From NCBI GenBank assembly GCA_024734555.1, contig JANPWX010000097.1, forward strand, positions 6,568,811 to 6,632,810: a stretch of 64,000 nt of DNA, read 5' to 3'. Position numbers and translations under genes: made by a program. The DNA comes from Trochalopteron elliotii (Eukaryota > Chordata > Aves > Passeriformes > Leiothrichidae). The notes beneath the pieces were generated by a model. That model did no database searches and was not told the DNA's origin. It was given only the letters and a program-made list of their open reading frames with translations. Below are positions 1-11,900 of this stretch, piece after piece. How positions within the stretch are numbered: the stretch's first letter is position 1; each line of letters starts with the position of its first letter.

Positions 1-3000
1 TTCAGTTCTTATGGTCTGTTTTTGGATGTTTGAGGCCAGGAGCATGTGCTTATTTGCTCAGTTCTGAAAGAAACTTTTTTTTGAGGACAAAAGGTGGACT
101 CACAGATTGAACTTGTTTCTTTTCTTTCTGAGTCAGAATCTGAACAACAGATATTTTTTTAAACCATGTTTTTAGGTTTTAGATATTTTAATTCTGTTTT
201 CATATATTCCGACTTCAGATATTTTTCACCTACTCTTCCTTCAGTGCTCTAAGTGTGAGCTACCATCAAGCAATGTGTCCCGGCCTTTGTGTCTTTGCTA
301 GAAGTCAAGACCTCCTAAACTGGGATGTTTCAGGAGTAGAGGTTTAACTCAGCTTACACACTGTTTATGATGGCAGAAAATGTGCACAACTTCATTGAAA
401 TCCATTTCACATTCACTGGCCAGGAGTGGGCTGCTGGTGAAGACTGTAGAGGTCATGTCCAATTATTTCTAATACTGTACGTATCCTAGGTAATTAAAGG
501 TTTAAGAAATAATTGTTGCTGCATTGTTGATGTTGATGGTGTAACAATGTCTTTTTTATTATTTGAGGTGATTTGGTTCTTGTAGTCAGTGTGCCATATA
601 CAAATACACAAGGAAAAGCAACTGTCAGATAAACCCAGGAGGGTGTTAAAGCTCTGAGATTAAATCCAGCTTTTTTCTTACATTCTGTAAAATTCACCAG
701 TATTATTTGAAATGCAGCTGCTCTTTATGCACAACACTAGGAAAGCTTCTCATAAAATATTGGAAATAGTTAATATTTTATGAGACTTGGAAATAAAATC
801 CAGCAGTGCCGTCTCCTCCAGTAATGCTTATAGCAGTTATAAACAGAAGGATAAAAAAAAAAAAAGAGAGGAAGATATTCTCACCAGGACTTTGCATGTA
901 TGTCTAGGAACTGTTGGATTTGTTGTCGTGTAGACAATCCGCAGCCCTTACAGACACCTCACATTTCACTGTTACCTGTAGCAGTCTCTTCTGATCAGAT
1001 TTGCAGAGAAGGCATTCAGGTATAACAGTGACTCTACAGCAGTGTCTGTGTGGTGCAGTCTGCTGATCACCTTTGGCCAGGGGGATTTGAATCTCTCCTC
1101 TTCCTTTCTCCTTTCCTTCACAGCTTTGTTTTGTGAATTCAAGACATGATACTGAAGGTAACTGAACTATTTTGGAAGAGGGAAAATCAGAAAGATATTG
1201 TCCTCACAGCTAGGTTAATGTTACAGAAAAAACCTGTATGTAAATGTGACCAAAATGTCAATTTGTTCTGAGTGGAGACTGTGAATGTACGAGGCTGCAA
1301 ACAGAATAGTGGTGGATGGTCACCAGACAGAGCATCTCAATGCAGATTTCAGAATGATTGCAGGACAGCAGCCATTACTTCCAAAATAGCTAATACTTGT
1401 GTTGGAAATGTGCTTTTGACATCTGTGTTTTTTGAGGTGGGAAATAGATTATAAAGTTATTAGTTATTGTAGCCAACCAAAAGTAACAATGCATTCAAGT
1501 AGAACAAGCTCCTCATAAAGAGACTGATAATTATTTGTGGAGAATATTCACCAAATTACTTCAAATATACTAGAGAAAAGGATGATTTTTTTTTTCCTGG
1601 CAGGTTGCAGCCAGTGTTGGTATTGTGTATGTGTTTGACTCCTAGCACAAATATTCATTCTGGTATGAGATGGAGCCTATTAGGAAATTGGCTACATGAG
1701 TAAAAGTCCACACTCCATTTCCTTTAAGGTTGCTAAGCACAACAATTATTGCCCTCAGTGGTAAGGCAAGCACATAAATTAATAAATGTCCTATTAATGA
1801 GTACACTAAACATGAAAATGTCTGAACTGGGGAAATACCAACTGTGCCTGTTAGCAACATTGTGTTTCATGTTGGTTAAACAAACTAGCTAACAGGATAA
1901 AAAATCAAAGGCTGTAGCACACATAACTGAGAATTTAGTTTTGTTTTGAATCTACCTACCTGTGTGAATAAAGAATCTTTCAGGAAAGTGATTATGATCC
2001 ATAGGTTTAAAAGCAGTGTGATGCTGAGTGTCAGCACACTTATATAAAGGTTTATATGTACAAACCCAATCCAATTACTATAATTTTTTAATCAAAAATG
2101 AAGAAGGGTTACCAACTCCAACAAAACTAGTTCCATCAAACTACAGAGTCTACAAATTCTTCAAACTGGGCAAATTCTGACCTTATCCTGAATTTTTAAT
2201 CGTTTTTCTCATCCTTGCTCTTGATTGGTAATAAAAATCTGCCTTCTCCAGTTTCCAAAATTTGAGAGTTTCTCTCCACATTTGTAAGCTATCCACAGCC
2301 AGACATCCATCAGTTTGTCCTCCATTGCCTCCTGAATACAGGAGTGGTGTTTTAAAGGTAAAAAGACATGAATTCGACTGAAATTTTACCCCATGTGAAT
2401 CAATTTTGCATTGCTTATACTGTAAAATGCTTATGGTAAATGAAACTAAATGTAATACAGCAGTAAATGTATTAAAGTTTGGTGAGATGGGAATGATGCA
2501 GCTACAGAAAGTAACAAGCCTGCTGCCAAGAAGAGTCCCTGGAACACCGTCCTCAGGCACCCTAGTCTTCATTAAATAAACACAACTTTTTTGTTATTGT
2601 GATATGTGGCTGGTATTTTTATGCACAGTGTAAGACAGAGGCCTAGTGTGGATCTCTGCTCCAAGTGTGTGCGCCTGTAAGGGCAGCAAGAGAAACCAGA
2701 GGCTGTGAAAATGCTCTGGGGTTGGAGTTGAGCAGAGCTGTATGTGAGTCAGCTGTACTTCCCACACACACATCGGGCAAAAGGTTTCCAAGAGCCCACA
2801 TGCTGGATGTCCTCTCCCCAGTTTAGAAACCAGAAACCAGGAACCAGGCTTAGTTGGATATGGAATGCTCTCAGTGGCTTTGAAAGCTTCTCTGGGTGAC
2901 TAAACTGAACACTGAGGAGCAGAAGCTTGAGTGCTGTGACTGTGCAAGGCATCATCAGAGGAGGAAGGAGGACAAGATGCCTCAGCTCTCCTGCAGCACC

Positions 3001-5099
3001 AGCTGCAGAGGGGGCCAGCCAGCCACAGGAGAGACTTGCTGCCATACACGTCTTTGACATTTGGAGTTCCAGGCTTAAATAAAGCACTGTGAGCCTGAAA
3101 CATGTTAACAGCTCTGCAAAGCCTGAAATATTACACACATGCAGGGTTAAAGTAACATGTCATCCAAAACCCCATTTTTTCAATGTGATTTTCTATGTGA
3201 GCAGCACCACCCTCCAAGTAAAATAATGTATTTACCATGTCTTTCCTTTAACAAATAGAGATCATATGCCTTTTAGGACAAAAGAATATAAGTGCTCAGC
3301 AACAATGACTTTTAAATAAATATACTTTTAATTCTTATGACCATCCCATTGATTGCAAGTATAACCAGAAGAGAAACCTGATTATCCTTGCACAACCATT
3401 TACCTCTGGGAAAAAAATTGATGATATTTGGATGTAAAGTACTGATTTAACGTTTTACTCCTTATATAGCCGAGGTTGAGATGATCCTGGAAGATCTGCT
3501 CAGAGCAGAAGCCAGACAGAGTTCTCCAGGTTCTGGTATTACTCGTCATCTGAATCTAAGGGAGTCTCCTAAATTATGTGGCTGTATTTTCATTACCAGT
3601 GAGCCTGAAGTTTCTTGCCAAAGGCAGTGTAAAATGAGTTAATATTTTACAATGTGCTTTGAAATCCTCAGATAACAGGCACTGCAACATGACAAAATAT
3701 TTAATGGACAGCACCATCTGAGGTGAAATCTGCCTCTCTTTATGTAACTTCTTTCAATAACCAGAAACCAAATGGACTCTGAGACTAAATAGTGCAATGA
3801 AACAATATGGACCCATGCTTTTCAAATGCCTATGATCTGTAACATCCCAGGAAGCTGAATTGGTCAGACAGTTCTACTAAAAAGTCTTGGAAATAACCAT
3901 GAAAACTAGGATTGTCTTTATTTCATTTGACCAAGCTGATACTTTGTGGTCTTAGCACTGAGTACATGATTTTTTTTTTTTTCAGAAGAATCACTTTGAA
4001 AGCAGCTTAATGATTTTTGTGTAAGGTTCAACCCAAAGGTTGCACAGAAATGCCTCTTCATAGGAAGTGCAAAACACCCTGGAGCTTCATCAGACTGCAG
4101 ATCAGCCAATGAGACCCATGCAAACTAATAGTGTGAAAGCTTGAGAAAGCTCACCTCTTAAATATAAAGACCTTTCTAGCCAGCAGAAGTAAGGTGGTGT
4201 TTTCCCACGGTTTCCTGAAAAGTCTGTCAGGACTGATTTTCAATAGCTACTATTTATATAATTAAAGAATACTTTGGAATGTTTGTGGAGTATTGATGGC
4301 TGCCCAGTCTTGTTTGCAAAGTACACTCATTTTAATTTGACCAGATCTTAAAAAATGTTGAGTATTTGCGCCTTGTCTGCTGACGCATCTCAGTGTGGAA
4401 CCAGGTAAATCTGCAGAGTATTTTCATATCCACAGAAGCAATCACAAGGAGCAAAGGGTGCTGAGGTCACTGTGCTCAGCATCTTGTGAATTCTGGTGCT
4501 TTGCTTACAGTGATATAAATCTTTTTTACATGTTTCTAACTCATTCATTATGATGTGCTCTCTCCTGAATGCACTTGCATTAGGTTTTGGTAATTAATGC
4601 CAGTTAGAGCTACCCCTCTGCCAGAGCACAAAAATCTATCACATGTGGTTGGTATGTCATGATTTGGGATCTTAAAATCATTGCTGAAAAAACCAAAAAC
4701 ACCATAAAAGGTTGCTACATATAAGCAGCATCCAGTTGTGACATATGGCATTTTATTTAACCTGTGTAGATATGGACATACTTTTTTCATGCCTCAAAAA
4801 GAAGTTGTTAAACTGCGTTAAGAGAGCTGCAGAGTATGTGACTGCTGGTATTGGAGTATTATTGGTAAATCCATGGAGTATCTCATCTTGGCTGCTGGGT
4901 CGAGTTTTGGTCTCCCTCCAAAAGGATACAGCAGGAACAGAAAGGCTGTGGCAAGGATGGCAGAAATTACTAAAGGCACGGATGAAAATTGACCCAGGGT
5001 AGTGGCTGGACTTGAAGGAGAACAAAGGAGGGGCAATACTGAGTAAATAATGAATTGGTTCGGAGAGTGTAAATTCTCCTTTCCCCTCAGACAGTGCGA
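1..5099. other. Non-coding DNA upstream of the CpG island
   Basis: This AT-rich sequence has frequent stops in all frames; open frames reach at most about 130 codons and resemble no known protein. Apart from the hairpin at 748-785 and short poly-A/poly-T runs (for example around 3970-3982) I see no gene or clear mobile element. It is either 5' flank or an upstream intron of SLC35F3, depending on which first exon is used. Confidence 0.6.
748..785. repeat. Perfect 14-bp inverted repeat (hairpin) with 10-nt loop
   Basis: The left arm TCTCATAAAATATT (748-761) is the exact reverse complement of the right arm AATATTTTATGAGA (772-785). The loop is GGAAATAGTT. Beyond base 747/786 the pairing stops. 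The element could form a DNA or RNA hairpin. Whether it is the core of a small palindromic transposon or a chance structure in AT-rich DNA cannot be told from one copy. Confidence 0.9.
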
Positions 5100-5306
5100 A
5101 GAGAACTAAGCAGAGCGTGATGAGCCAGGAGCCCTTTCCGTGCGGTGCAGCAGCCCAGCGCCAGCAGCCACGACCGGGAGCGCGTCTGGCTGGGGGGAAC
5201 CCTGGCGCACCGGCGGAGCGGGAGCGGTGTCCGCAGCCGCATTACGGTGCCGGATCCTTGCGATCTCCGCCGGGGCCGGACCGCGGGGCCGGCGCCGTCC
5301 GGGGGC

Positions 5307-5706
5307 NNNNNNNNNNNNNNNNNNNNNNNNNNNNNNNNNNNNNNNNNNNNNNNNNNNNNNNNNNNNNNNNNNNNNNNNNNNNNNNNNNNNNNNNNNNNNN
5401 NNNNNNNNNNNNNNNNNNNNNNNNNNNNNNNNNNNNNNNNNNNNNNNNNNNNNNNNNNNNNNNNNNNNNNNNNNNNNNNNNNNNNNNNNNNNNNNNNNNN
5501 NNNNNNNNNNNNNNNNNNNNNNNNNNNNNNNNNNNNNNNNNNNNNNNNNNNNNNNNNNNNNNNNNNNNNNNNNNNNNNNNNNNNNNNNNNNNNNNNNNNN
5601 NNNNNNNNNNNNNNNNNNNNNNNNNNNNNNNNNNNNNNNNNNNNNNNNNNNNNNNNNNNNNNNNNNNNNNNNNNNNNNNNNNNNNNNNNNNNNNNNNNNN
5701 NNNNNN
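5307..5706. other. Assembly gap of exactly 400 N
   Basis: There are 400 consecutive undetermined bases. The round length suggests an estimated or placeholder size, so distances across it are not reliable. Both edges are extremely GC-rich (GGGGGC on the left; a 33-bp tandem repeat starts soon after the right edge), which is the usual cause of such gaps in bird assemblies. Confidence 0.99.
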
Positions 5707-5732
5707 GAGCGGGACGACGGTCTCCCGGGAGG

Positions 5733-5832
5733 ACCGGGTACCGCGACCGGGGATGCTCCGCGGAGACCGGGTACCGCGACAGGGGATGCTCCGGGGCGAG
5801 CGAGTGCGGTGCTGGGGCGATGCCCGGTGGCG
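5733..5832 (+). repeat. GC-rich 33-bp minisatellite at the gap edge
   Basis: Two adjacent 33-bp units, 5733-5765 and 5766-5798, both begin ACCGGGTACCGCGAC and differ at only three positions by eye. A third, clearly degraded copy with one extra base follows at 5799-5832. The array begins 26 bases after the gap, and the sequence between shows faint similarity to the unit, so more copies may lie in the unsequenced part. In one frame the unit gives an 11-residue repeat (RVPRPGMLRGD / RVPRQGMLRGE), but nothing shows that it is translated. Confidence 0.85.
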
Positions 5833-6399
5833 GGGGACTGCGTGACTCGTGGGCGGGCGGTGGGAACCCACGGGGAGCGCGGCTCCCCGCCGCCAGGCAT
5901 CGCCGGCGCTTACCCCTGTCTACCGCCCTGCTCAGCCCCGGCTCTTTCCTCGCCCGTGCTCCAGGGGCAGAGCACCTCTCCGGACCTCCTCTCGGGGCTC
6001 GAGAGTAGCCCCCAAACCCGTGGGCAAGTAGCTGCCATGCAGGACCGTCGGCAGGAGGGAAGGAAGATCCTCGGCAGATTTGTTCTCCCGATATGAGGAA
6101 CGCAGCCGTGTTCCAACCATCTGTCCTCACCCCTTTTTGCCAGTCCAGCTGCATGGTAGCTGTGGAGTTGGGAGTCTTATGGCCAGGAGGGACATAAGAG
6201 CCAAAGAGCAATGGGGGCTGGCAGACCTTTAGGGACCACAGGGACCTTTGAAGTCTTTCAGGGATCATGGTCGGGGACCTTGGAAAGGACACTGATGTAT
6301 GTGCTCAGGAGGGTTCCCTGGACAAATCTGAGGGTGAGGAGCTGTTATCTTGGGTACAAACCTGTAAGCCATGTCCTAGAGATGGAGGGGTGATGCAAA

Positions 6400-6840
6400 G
6401 GCAGGGTGCCGGTCAGGAAGAGGAGCCTGTCTGAAGGATGGATACAGAGCTCAGTTCCTGAAGGAAGAGCAGAGGGAAAGCTCCTGGTTTGGGGGATATG
6501 TGGTTGGTTGAGAGAATGGAGATGATGAAAGAAAAAGGTTGGCCAGGGGGAATGGAAGGAGGAGAGGCAGAAAAGGGATGAGCAGAGAGAGGCAAAGAGG
6601 AAGAACAGCTGAAAAAAGGGAATGATTGAATGGTAAGATGTAATATGTGAATGTGAGACTCCAGAGAAAGCTCATGAAAAAGAAAAAAAACTAATACTGA
6701 AATACTGAGAAATTAATAAAGGAAAAAAAAATGGTAGCAAAAGCTCTGTGGAGCAGAAAGTGAGAAAATGCAGAAATTTGCAAGAGGAGAAAAGGAACTA
6801 AAAGCAGCAAGTAAGAGTGGAAAGGGGTACCTAAAGGTTC
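6400..6840 (+). other. Purine-rich (G/A) strand-asymmetric tract
   Basis: Over about 440 bases the + strand is heavily enriched in A and G, with many runs such as GAAAGAAAAAGG and GGAAGGAGGAGAGGCAG and few pyrimidine runs. It lies a few hundred bases downstream of the CpG island in the direction of SLC35F3 transcription. Such asymmetry can favour R-loops or simply reflect an old expanded purine repeat. No coding gene is supported here. Confidence 0.6.
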
Positions 6841-8867
6841 TTACTTCAGTTCACAGAATATTCATCTGTTGCATTCCCATAACATAAAAACCAGAGAAAG
6901 GGAAAGGGATTCTAGTTTTCTAATGAAAAGAGCAGGTCTGATCTTCATTACACTATAATTTGAATTTTAAAAAGCCCTTAGAGTTGACTCCGTACACAAT
7001 AGAGTGTTTCTCTCGATGTTTGCATTGGAAGCTCCTCTGGGCAAGGAACTTGCCTCCCTTTCTTTTGATGCACTGCACAAGCTTTATGAATCATAAATAA
7101 TAATAACCTACCAGGTTCCAGCTTTGATATGTGGGTCATCTCATTCCTCTTCTACCAGTTCAAATACAGTTTATTACCTACCTTATATAGAAACAGAGCA
7201 ATCTTTCACTGTGCCATAAAATTGAATCCTTTCAAGCATTTCCGTGTCTGCTCTGCATACCAGCTCTCAGATACCCTATTGCTGCCCACCAGGGACTTTA
7301 TTGACCTAGTTGGACTTTTCTTCTTTACTTCAGATTCCTTTTTCCTTTATCATCAGTAGCAAAAATCTAAATTGCCTTGATGGTGTATGCCTTGGTGGGC
7401 ATGGAGTTTCTTTCCTTCTCTTTTAATGAAACAGACTGGCTCCATTTGAGAGCTTCCTTTTCCAAACCAATTGACAACATTTCCTTCCAGACTAACATTG
7501 ACTAATTTTGCCAGCTGGTGTTAAAGCCATAGATTTAAAAAAAAAAAAAAAAAAAAATAGTTATAGGCAAAAATAAAGTCAGACAGCTGACGCACTGCAC
7601 ACTGTGGACTGCTGACTTCCCTTGGCCTGGCTGCCATACCTCTGGCAAAGATTTGTCTTCCTCTGGTAGTGCAAGTCCATTGCAAAGGCATAGATAATGC
7701 TACAAGAGCAAGACAGCAAAAACTTTCATCTCCTTCAAAGTTATGATTATTTTCTCCCCTATCAACCGCCATCAAAGTGTCTCAAGGATCTCTGGCAGAA
7801 CTACTAGGAGTATGTTTCATTCCAGGATGGTTAGTCAAGAGGAGCCTTTCATTGATATGCATTGCTGTAAAGCCCTCCGGCATTCCTTCTCTTTTCCTGC
7901 CGGGTGCAGTGACTTCTTTGCTTTAAAAGGAAGATAAGGACTTTGTGCGTTCAGAAGCGTGACTGCCATTTCAGATTATTTCGGAGATTGAATCATCAGT
8001 ATGCTCAGAGCCTGCTGTACCAGCACTTTTCAAAACAACTGTGTCTACATGCATTGCACAGGCAGGCAGTAACCATACCATGTGTTTTCTGTGCCTGGTA
8101 CCACTGCACACCCTTCATATTTTGAGAAATGTAGGCTTGGTGCCTGATTTGTGCTTTTTCTTCGTTCTGTTGCTGTTTTTCTCACCAATTTCTGTCCACA
8201 CTGCAGTGGCCATTCCTCTCAGACCAGCCAATTGACTGGTATCACCCTATTTGTACATGAAAGCACAGTGTGGTTTGAGGACTGACTTGTCTTCCTCAGG
8301 AAGGTAGATATCTCCATTCTTGCTCTGCATCTCAGGATCTTCCAGACACAGGTAACATCAGCTTTGACAAAGAACTGCAGAACAATCATCACACCAGAGA
8401 AAACGCATCCTCCACGTAATTAGCCCCCACTAGGAGCTGCTTATTCCCAGGCTTTCAGCACCAAGGAAATGCTATTTCAACTTCCCCTATAGCACATTTC
8501 CTCTGCACTGTTCTGTCAGGAATGAGTGACTGATGATATTCCAAGTTTCTTATAAGGCAAATGACACCTCTCTGCTATCAATTATTGCACAGTAAACATC
8601 TAAACTGAGTTGCCATGGAACCAGATGCTGCCACATGTTCAGCTGGAGTAACCTTGTCTGCGTTGCTGGAGTTGCAGGGAGTTTGTTTAAGTACGAATGA
8701 GAAATAAATTTGGCCTTTAGTATATTTGCATGCCTGCAGAGAATTCATCACAAGCATATCAACACTGTAATTGTTTTAATAATAAATCTTTTTCACTTTA
8801 GCAAGCACAAACTAAAGATTCCAAGCACAGCAAAAACTTCCATGAGTAGCACTTGGCTTCTTTAAGA

Positions 8868-8995
8868 GAGGAGATTCTTATTATTCTCATTTTGCAGATG
8901 GAGCAGCTGAGAAACTGCAGAATGAAGCAACTTGCCTAAAAACAAGCAGCACATCTTTTCACAGAGCAGGCAAGAAAAGACCTACAGCAGATAGG
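8868..8995 (+). mobile_element. MIR-like (CORE-SINE family) fragment, sense
   Basis: The run TTATTATTCTCATTTTGCAG, then ATGGAGCAGCTGAGAAACTG and GAAGCAACTTGCCTAA, follows in order the conserved core of MIR elements (a TTATTATCCCCATTTTACAG-type block, then GATGAGGAAACTGAGG, then TGACTTGCCCAAGG). Homology was judged by eye from the remembered consensus. MIR elements are ancient tRNA-derived SINEs; old, scarce copies occur in bird genomes. The ends are approximate because the flanks are decayed. Confidence 0.65.
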
Positions 8996-11900
8996 AATGG
9001 ACCCCCAAACTTCCCACACATATCTTTGTGGCCATGGGGAGGGCCATCAGTGGATGCAACAGGGGTCAGAGAAGCCTTCGTTTATTGAAAGCAGTGACTA
9101 AAGCTTCATTTTCAGGAAATAAGCTCAAATGCTGCATAATTTCTGAATAAATGCTGTGTAACTATTAGCAGTGTTCTGCTGGTGGCACCCAAAGGCTTTG
9201 GTAGTCAGGCAGTGTTTGCACGACTGAGCACTAGGGCAGACCTTGTGAACATCTCACCCAGGACTTCACTGCTGTAGAAGCAAGATTTGAAGCAAGATTT
9301 GGTGGCCACTGGTCTTTTTCCCATGAAAGCCGTACATGACAAACCTATGCAATGCTCGTGCATCCTAGAAAACAGGAGCAGCTGGTAAACAGGAGAGGCT
9401 GGTGTTTTGGTGGCTCAGCCAGGGCTATGGGTATGGATGTGCTTCCCCACTGATGCAGCCTTGTCAAGGAATTTGTGTTGGCTTCTGCATGGAGAGCTGT
9501 CAAGGTGTTTGCTTTTTTTCAGGCTCTGCACAGGGGACAGTGTTCAGTGTGAGCACTTTAACCTGGCTGGTTCTTGCCCCTTAGCTATAGTAGCAGTTTT
9601 CTCCCTCTCCTGACCAGAACTGATGAAGGTGATGGTGACAAGTTCGCATGAATGGGGGTTTAAGTTTGCTGTGTGTCTGCTTCTCCTTTGGACCTACCAG
9701 CATGCACCCCGTTACCACAGGATAAAGATAACGTCACTTACTCAGCTGATGGAAAAGCTGTACCCTCTTCTGTGGGTACTGAGTGTTAAGTACACATGGA
9801 CAGTAATTACACTCTGGCTTTGGCCCAAGGCAGCTTTTGCCCAATTTTTGTATTCCTTGCAGTATTTTCAGTTAGCACAACAGCATATTTGAGCAGATAG
9901 CCAAGATCTTGTTCCAAAGGCTTGAGGAGTTTCTTGTTGCATAACACCTGGCTCACTTCCCAAATGGCACCATGCTTTCTTAGGCTTTAAACAGCCTCAA
10001 AATGAGCTGCTCTTAGCTGTGCTAGCTTACTCACTGGGGAGTCCCTCTAGCTTATCTTTGATTGTGTCACCCTGGTTGTTTCATCTACCATCTTGCCTGG
10101 GCAAACTCATGAGTTACAGGTTTGGAGGTGACTCATTACTTCTGCACTGTGTCCCCTCCTCAAATGATACAAAAATAAAATAAGACCATTTTGGTGTTAC
10201 TAAACTAATGCCAGAGCAGGAGTTTTAATGCATCACAAAGCAGAAAGAGAAGTTATTAAAGATTTATCTAAGCTTCCTTATTTTAGTGGCTGAAATGAGA
10301 CAGTGTGTACACACAATGGACAAACAGTAGTTTCATTTGCAATAACAGAACTTAAGAATGACAGCATCAATTGGATCATCTTCTCAGTCCTTCCGTAGAT
10401 CACAGACCATTACATTTCACCCACTTATCCCTAAATGAAGTTAGGTGCATTTTTTAGTCATCTTGAATCAATTTAGGCATTTGCTTTCAAAAAATAAGCA
10501 CATTACTAATCCACCTATTTAATTAAAGACTTCTCCCATGAGAGATTGGAACAAGAACCAGTAAAAAATAAATATGAAGTCACCAGAATGCATTATTCAG
10601 TGTCTCCTGTATTTTAATTTTATAAATCTTGTAAAAGAAATTTTGTCCTTCTTTCCTGATGGCTGACAATCATAAACAGTAGGATTTGTAGCTCAGTGTA
10701 AGAGCCAGAGTTCCAAAAGACTCCTAGTTCAACATAAAAGTCTAAGTTAGCTCAATATGTATTCCCCAGCAATTTCCCAGCAACAAGGCTCATATATAGG
10801 ATTATTTATGTTGTTGCTTTCCTAGCACATTATACTCAGTACAGCACATTCACAGAAGTAGTAAGCAGCTCTCTCTGCTTGGCTGGAGCACCACTGCCAA
10901 CCTTTAGTCCACAGCCCAGTTAATCTTTGTTAATTATAAACCATGAGATGCCACTGCAGACCTGGATAGCATCCTGTGGAAGCAGGAATTTGGCCAATGA
11001 AAGAGTAGGCTTACTTTGGAGTCTTCACTGAGCTCTGCTGACAGCCACTGTAGCAGAAGATCAAAGGCAACAGGAAACAAGGTGTTTTTAGCAGTGCAGA
11101 GCTGGCTTGCTTCTAGGCAGACCTGCCCACCATCTATTGGAGAAATCAGGTACCCGATTTCCCATGTTAGCTGCCTGGTTCCAAACACATGGATCCTCTA
11201 TCTGGACATAATGCAGGGAAATTGCATTATGTATAAAAAGCCTGGAAATTTCGTGAGCCCTATTCAAGGCATGAATTTTGACATGAGATCAAGCTCCCTT
11301 TGGCTATACAAAAGTTGTATGTTGACTCTTCTGGAAGTATTAGGTATACATTTTGTTCAGTATCACTACTTCTGACCTCAAGCCTCCTCAACTGGAAAAA
11401 ACCCAAACAAGTGTGAACCCTGTAATCCTTGTCATTCAGTCATGGAGAGTATGGAAGTGAGGAGAGCTCAAAATGCCTTTTCCACAATCACCTCAAATTC
11501 CCTAGCACAGCTCTCAGTAAGGGTAATACTTTATTTGTGACTGAAAAAGGCTTGAGTCTGTCTTCTGTAGCTGACTGAAACAAGTGAGGAATAGTGGGTT
11601 GCAGAAGCCTTTCTCACTGCAAAGAGGATGAGGCAAGTATCAGAGAGAAAATAGAAACTAGAATTTTTGTATGTAATGTATTTTTGCTTTATACTGAGTA
11701 TAAAGTGCCCACATGGGCCTAGCCAAAACTGTATTTCTTAAAAGGAGACTCAGCTTTTGATGAGTTTGCTGCTGAGAGGTGAGGAGGCATGTCTTCTTCC
11801 TTCCAGGAGATCACTGAGTAAATCACGTGGGGACTTCTGTGGCTGTATGAGCATTACTCTAACCACTGTGAGCACGCTCAAGTCCATGTCAAGTCCACAC

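Larger units (their letters stand above)
5100..6030. promoter_or_regulatory. CpG island, probable promoter / first-exon region
   Basis: This is the only stretch of the window with dense CpG and very high GC, in otherwise AT-rich, CpG-poor DNA. It is interrupted by the gap. It has the GC-box-like run GGGCGGGCGG at 5851-5860 and no evident TATA box. CpG-island promoters are usual for broadly expressed vertebrate genes. The island lies 15 kb upstream of the first visible SLC35F3 exon on the same strand, so it is a plausible promoter for one SLC35F3 isoform. Long open frames cross it on both strands, but they exist because GC-rich DNA has few stops and because the Ns are read as open. None of the visible peptide resembles the SLC35F3 N terminus I know. 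Promoter assignment is inference; the compositional island is directly seen. Confidence 0.75.

Noticed and set aside
5087..6292. Long open frames on both strands across the CpG island, up to 401 codons
   Set aside because: Half of the length is Ns read as open, and the rest is stop-poor GC-rich DNA. No peptide segment resembles a known protein.
7537..7557. Run of 21 A, possibly the tail of a processed pseudogene or retroposed RNA
   Set aside because: The sequence before it has no recognisable gene or SINE, and no target-site duplication was found.
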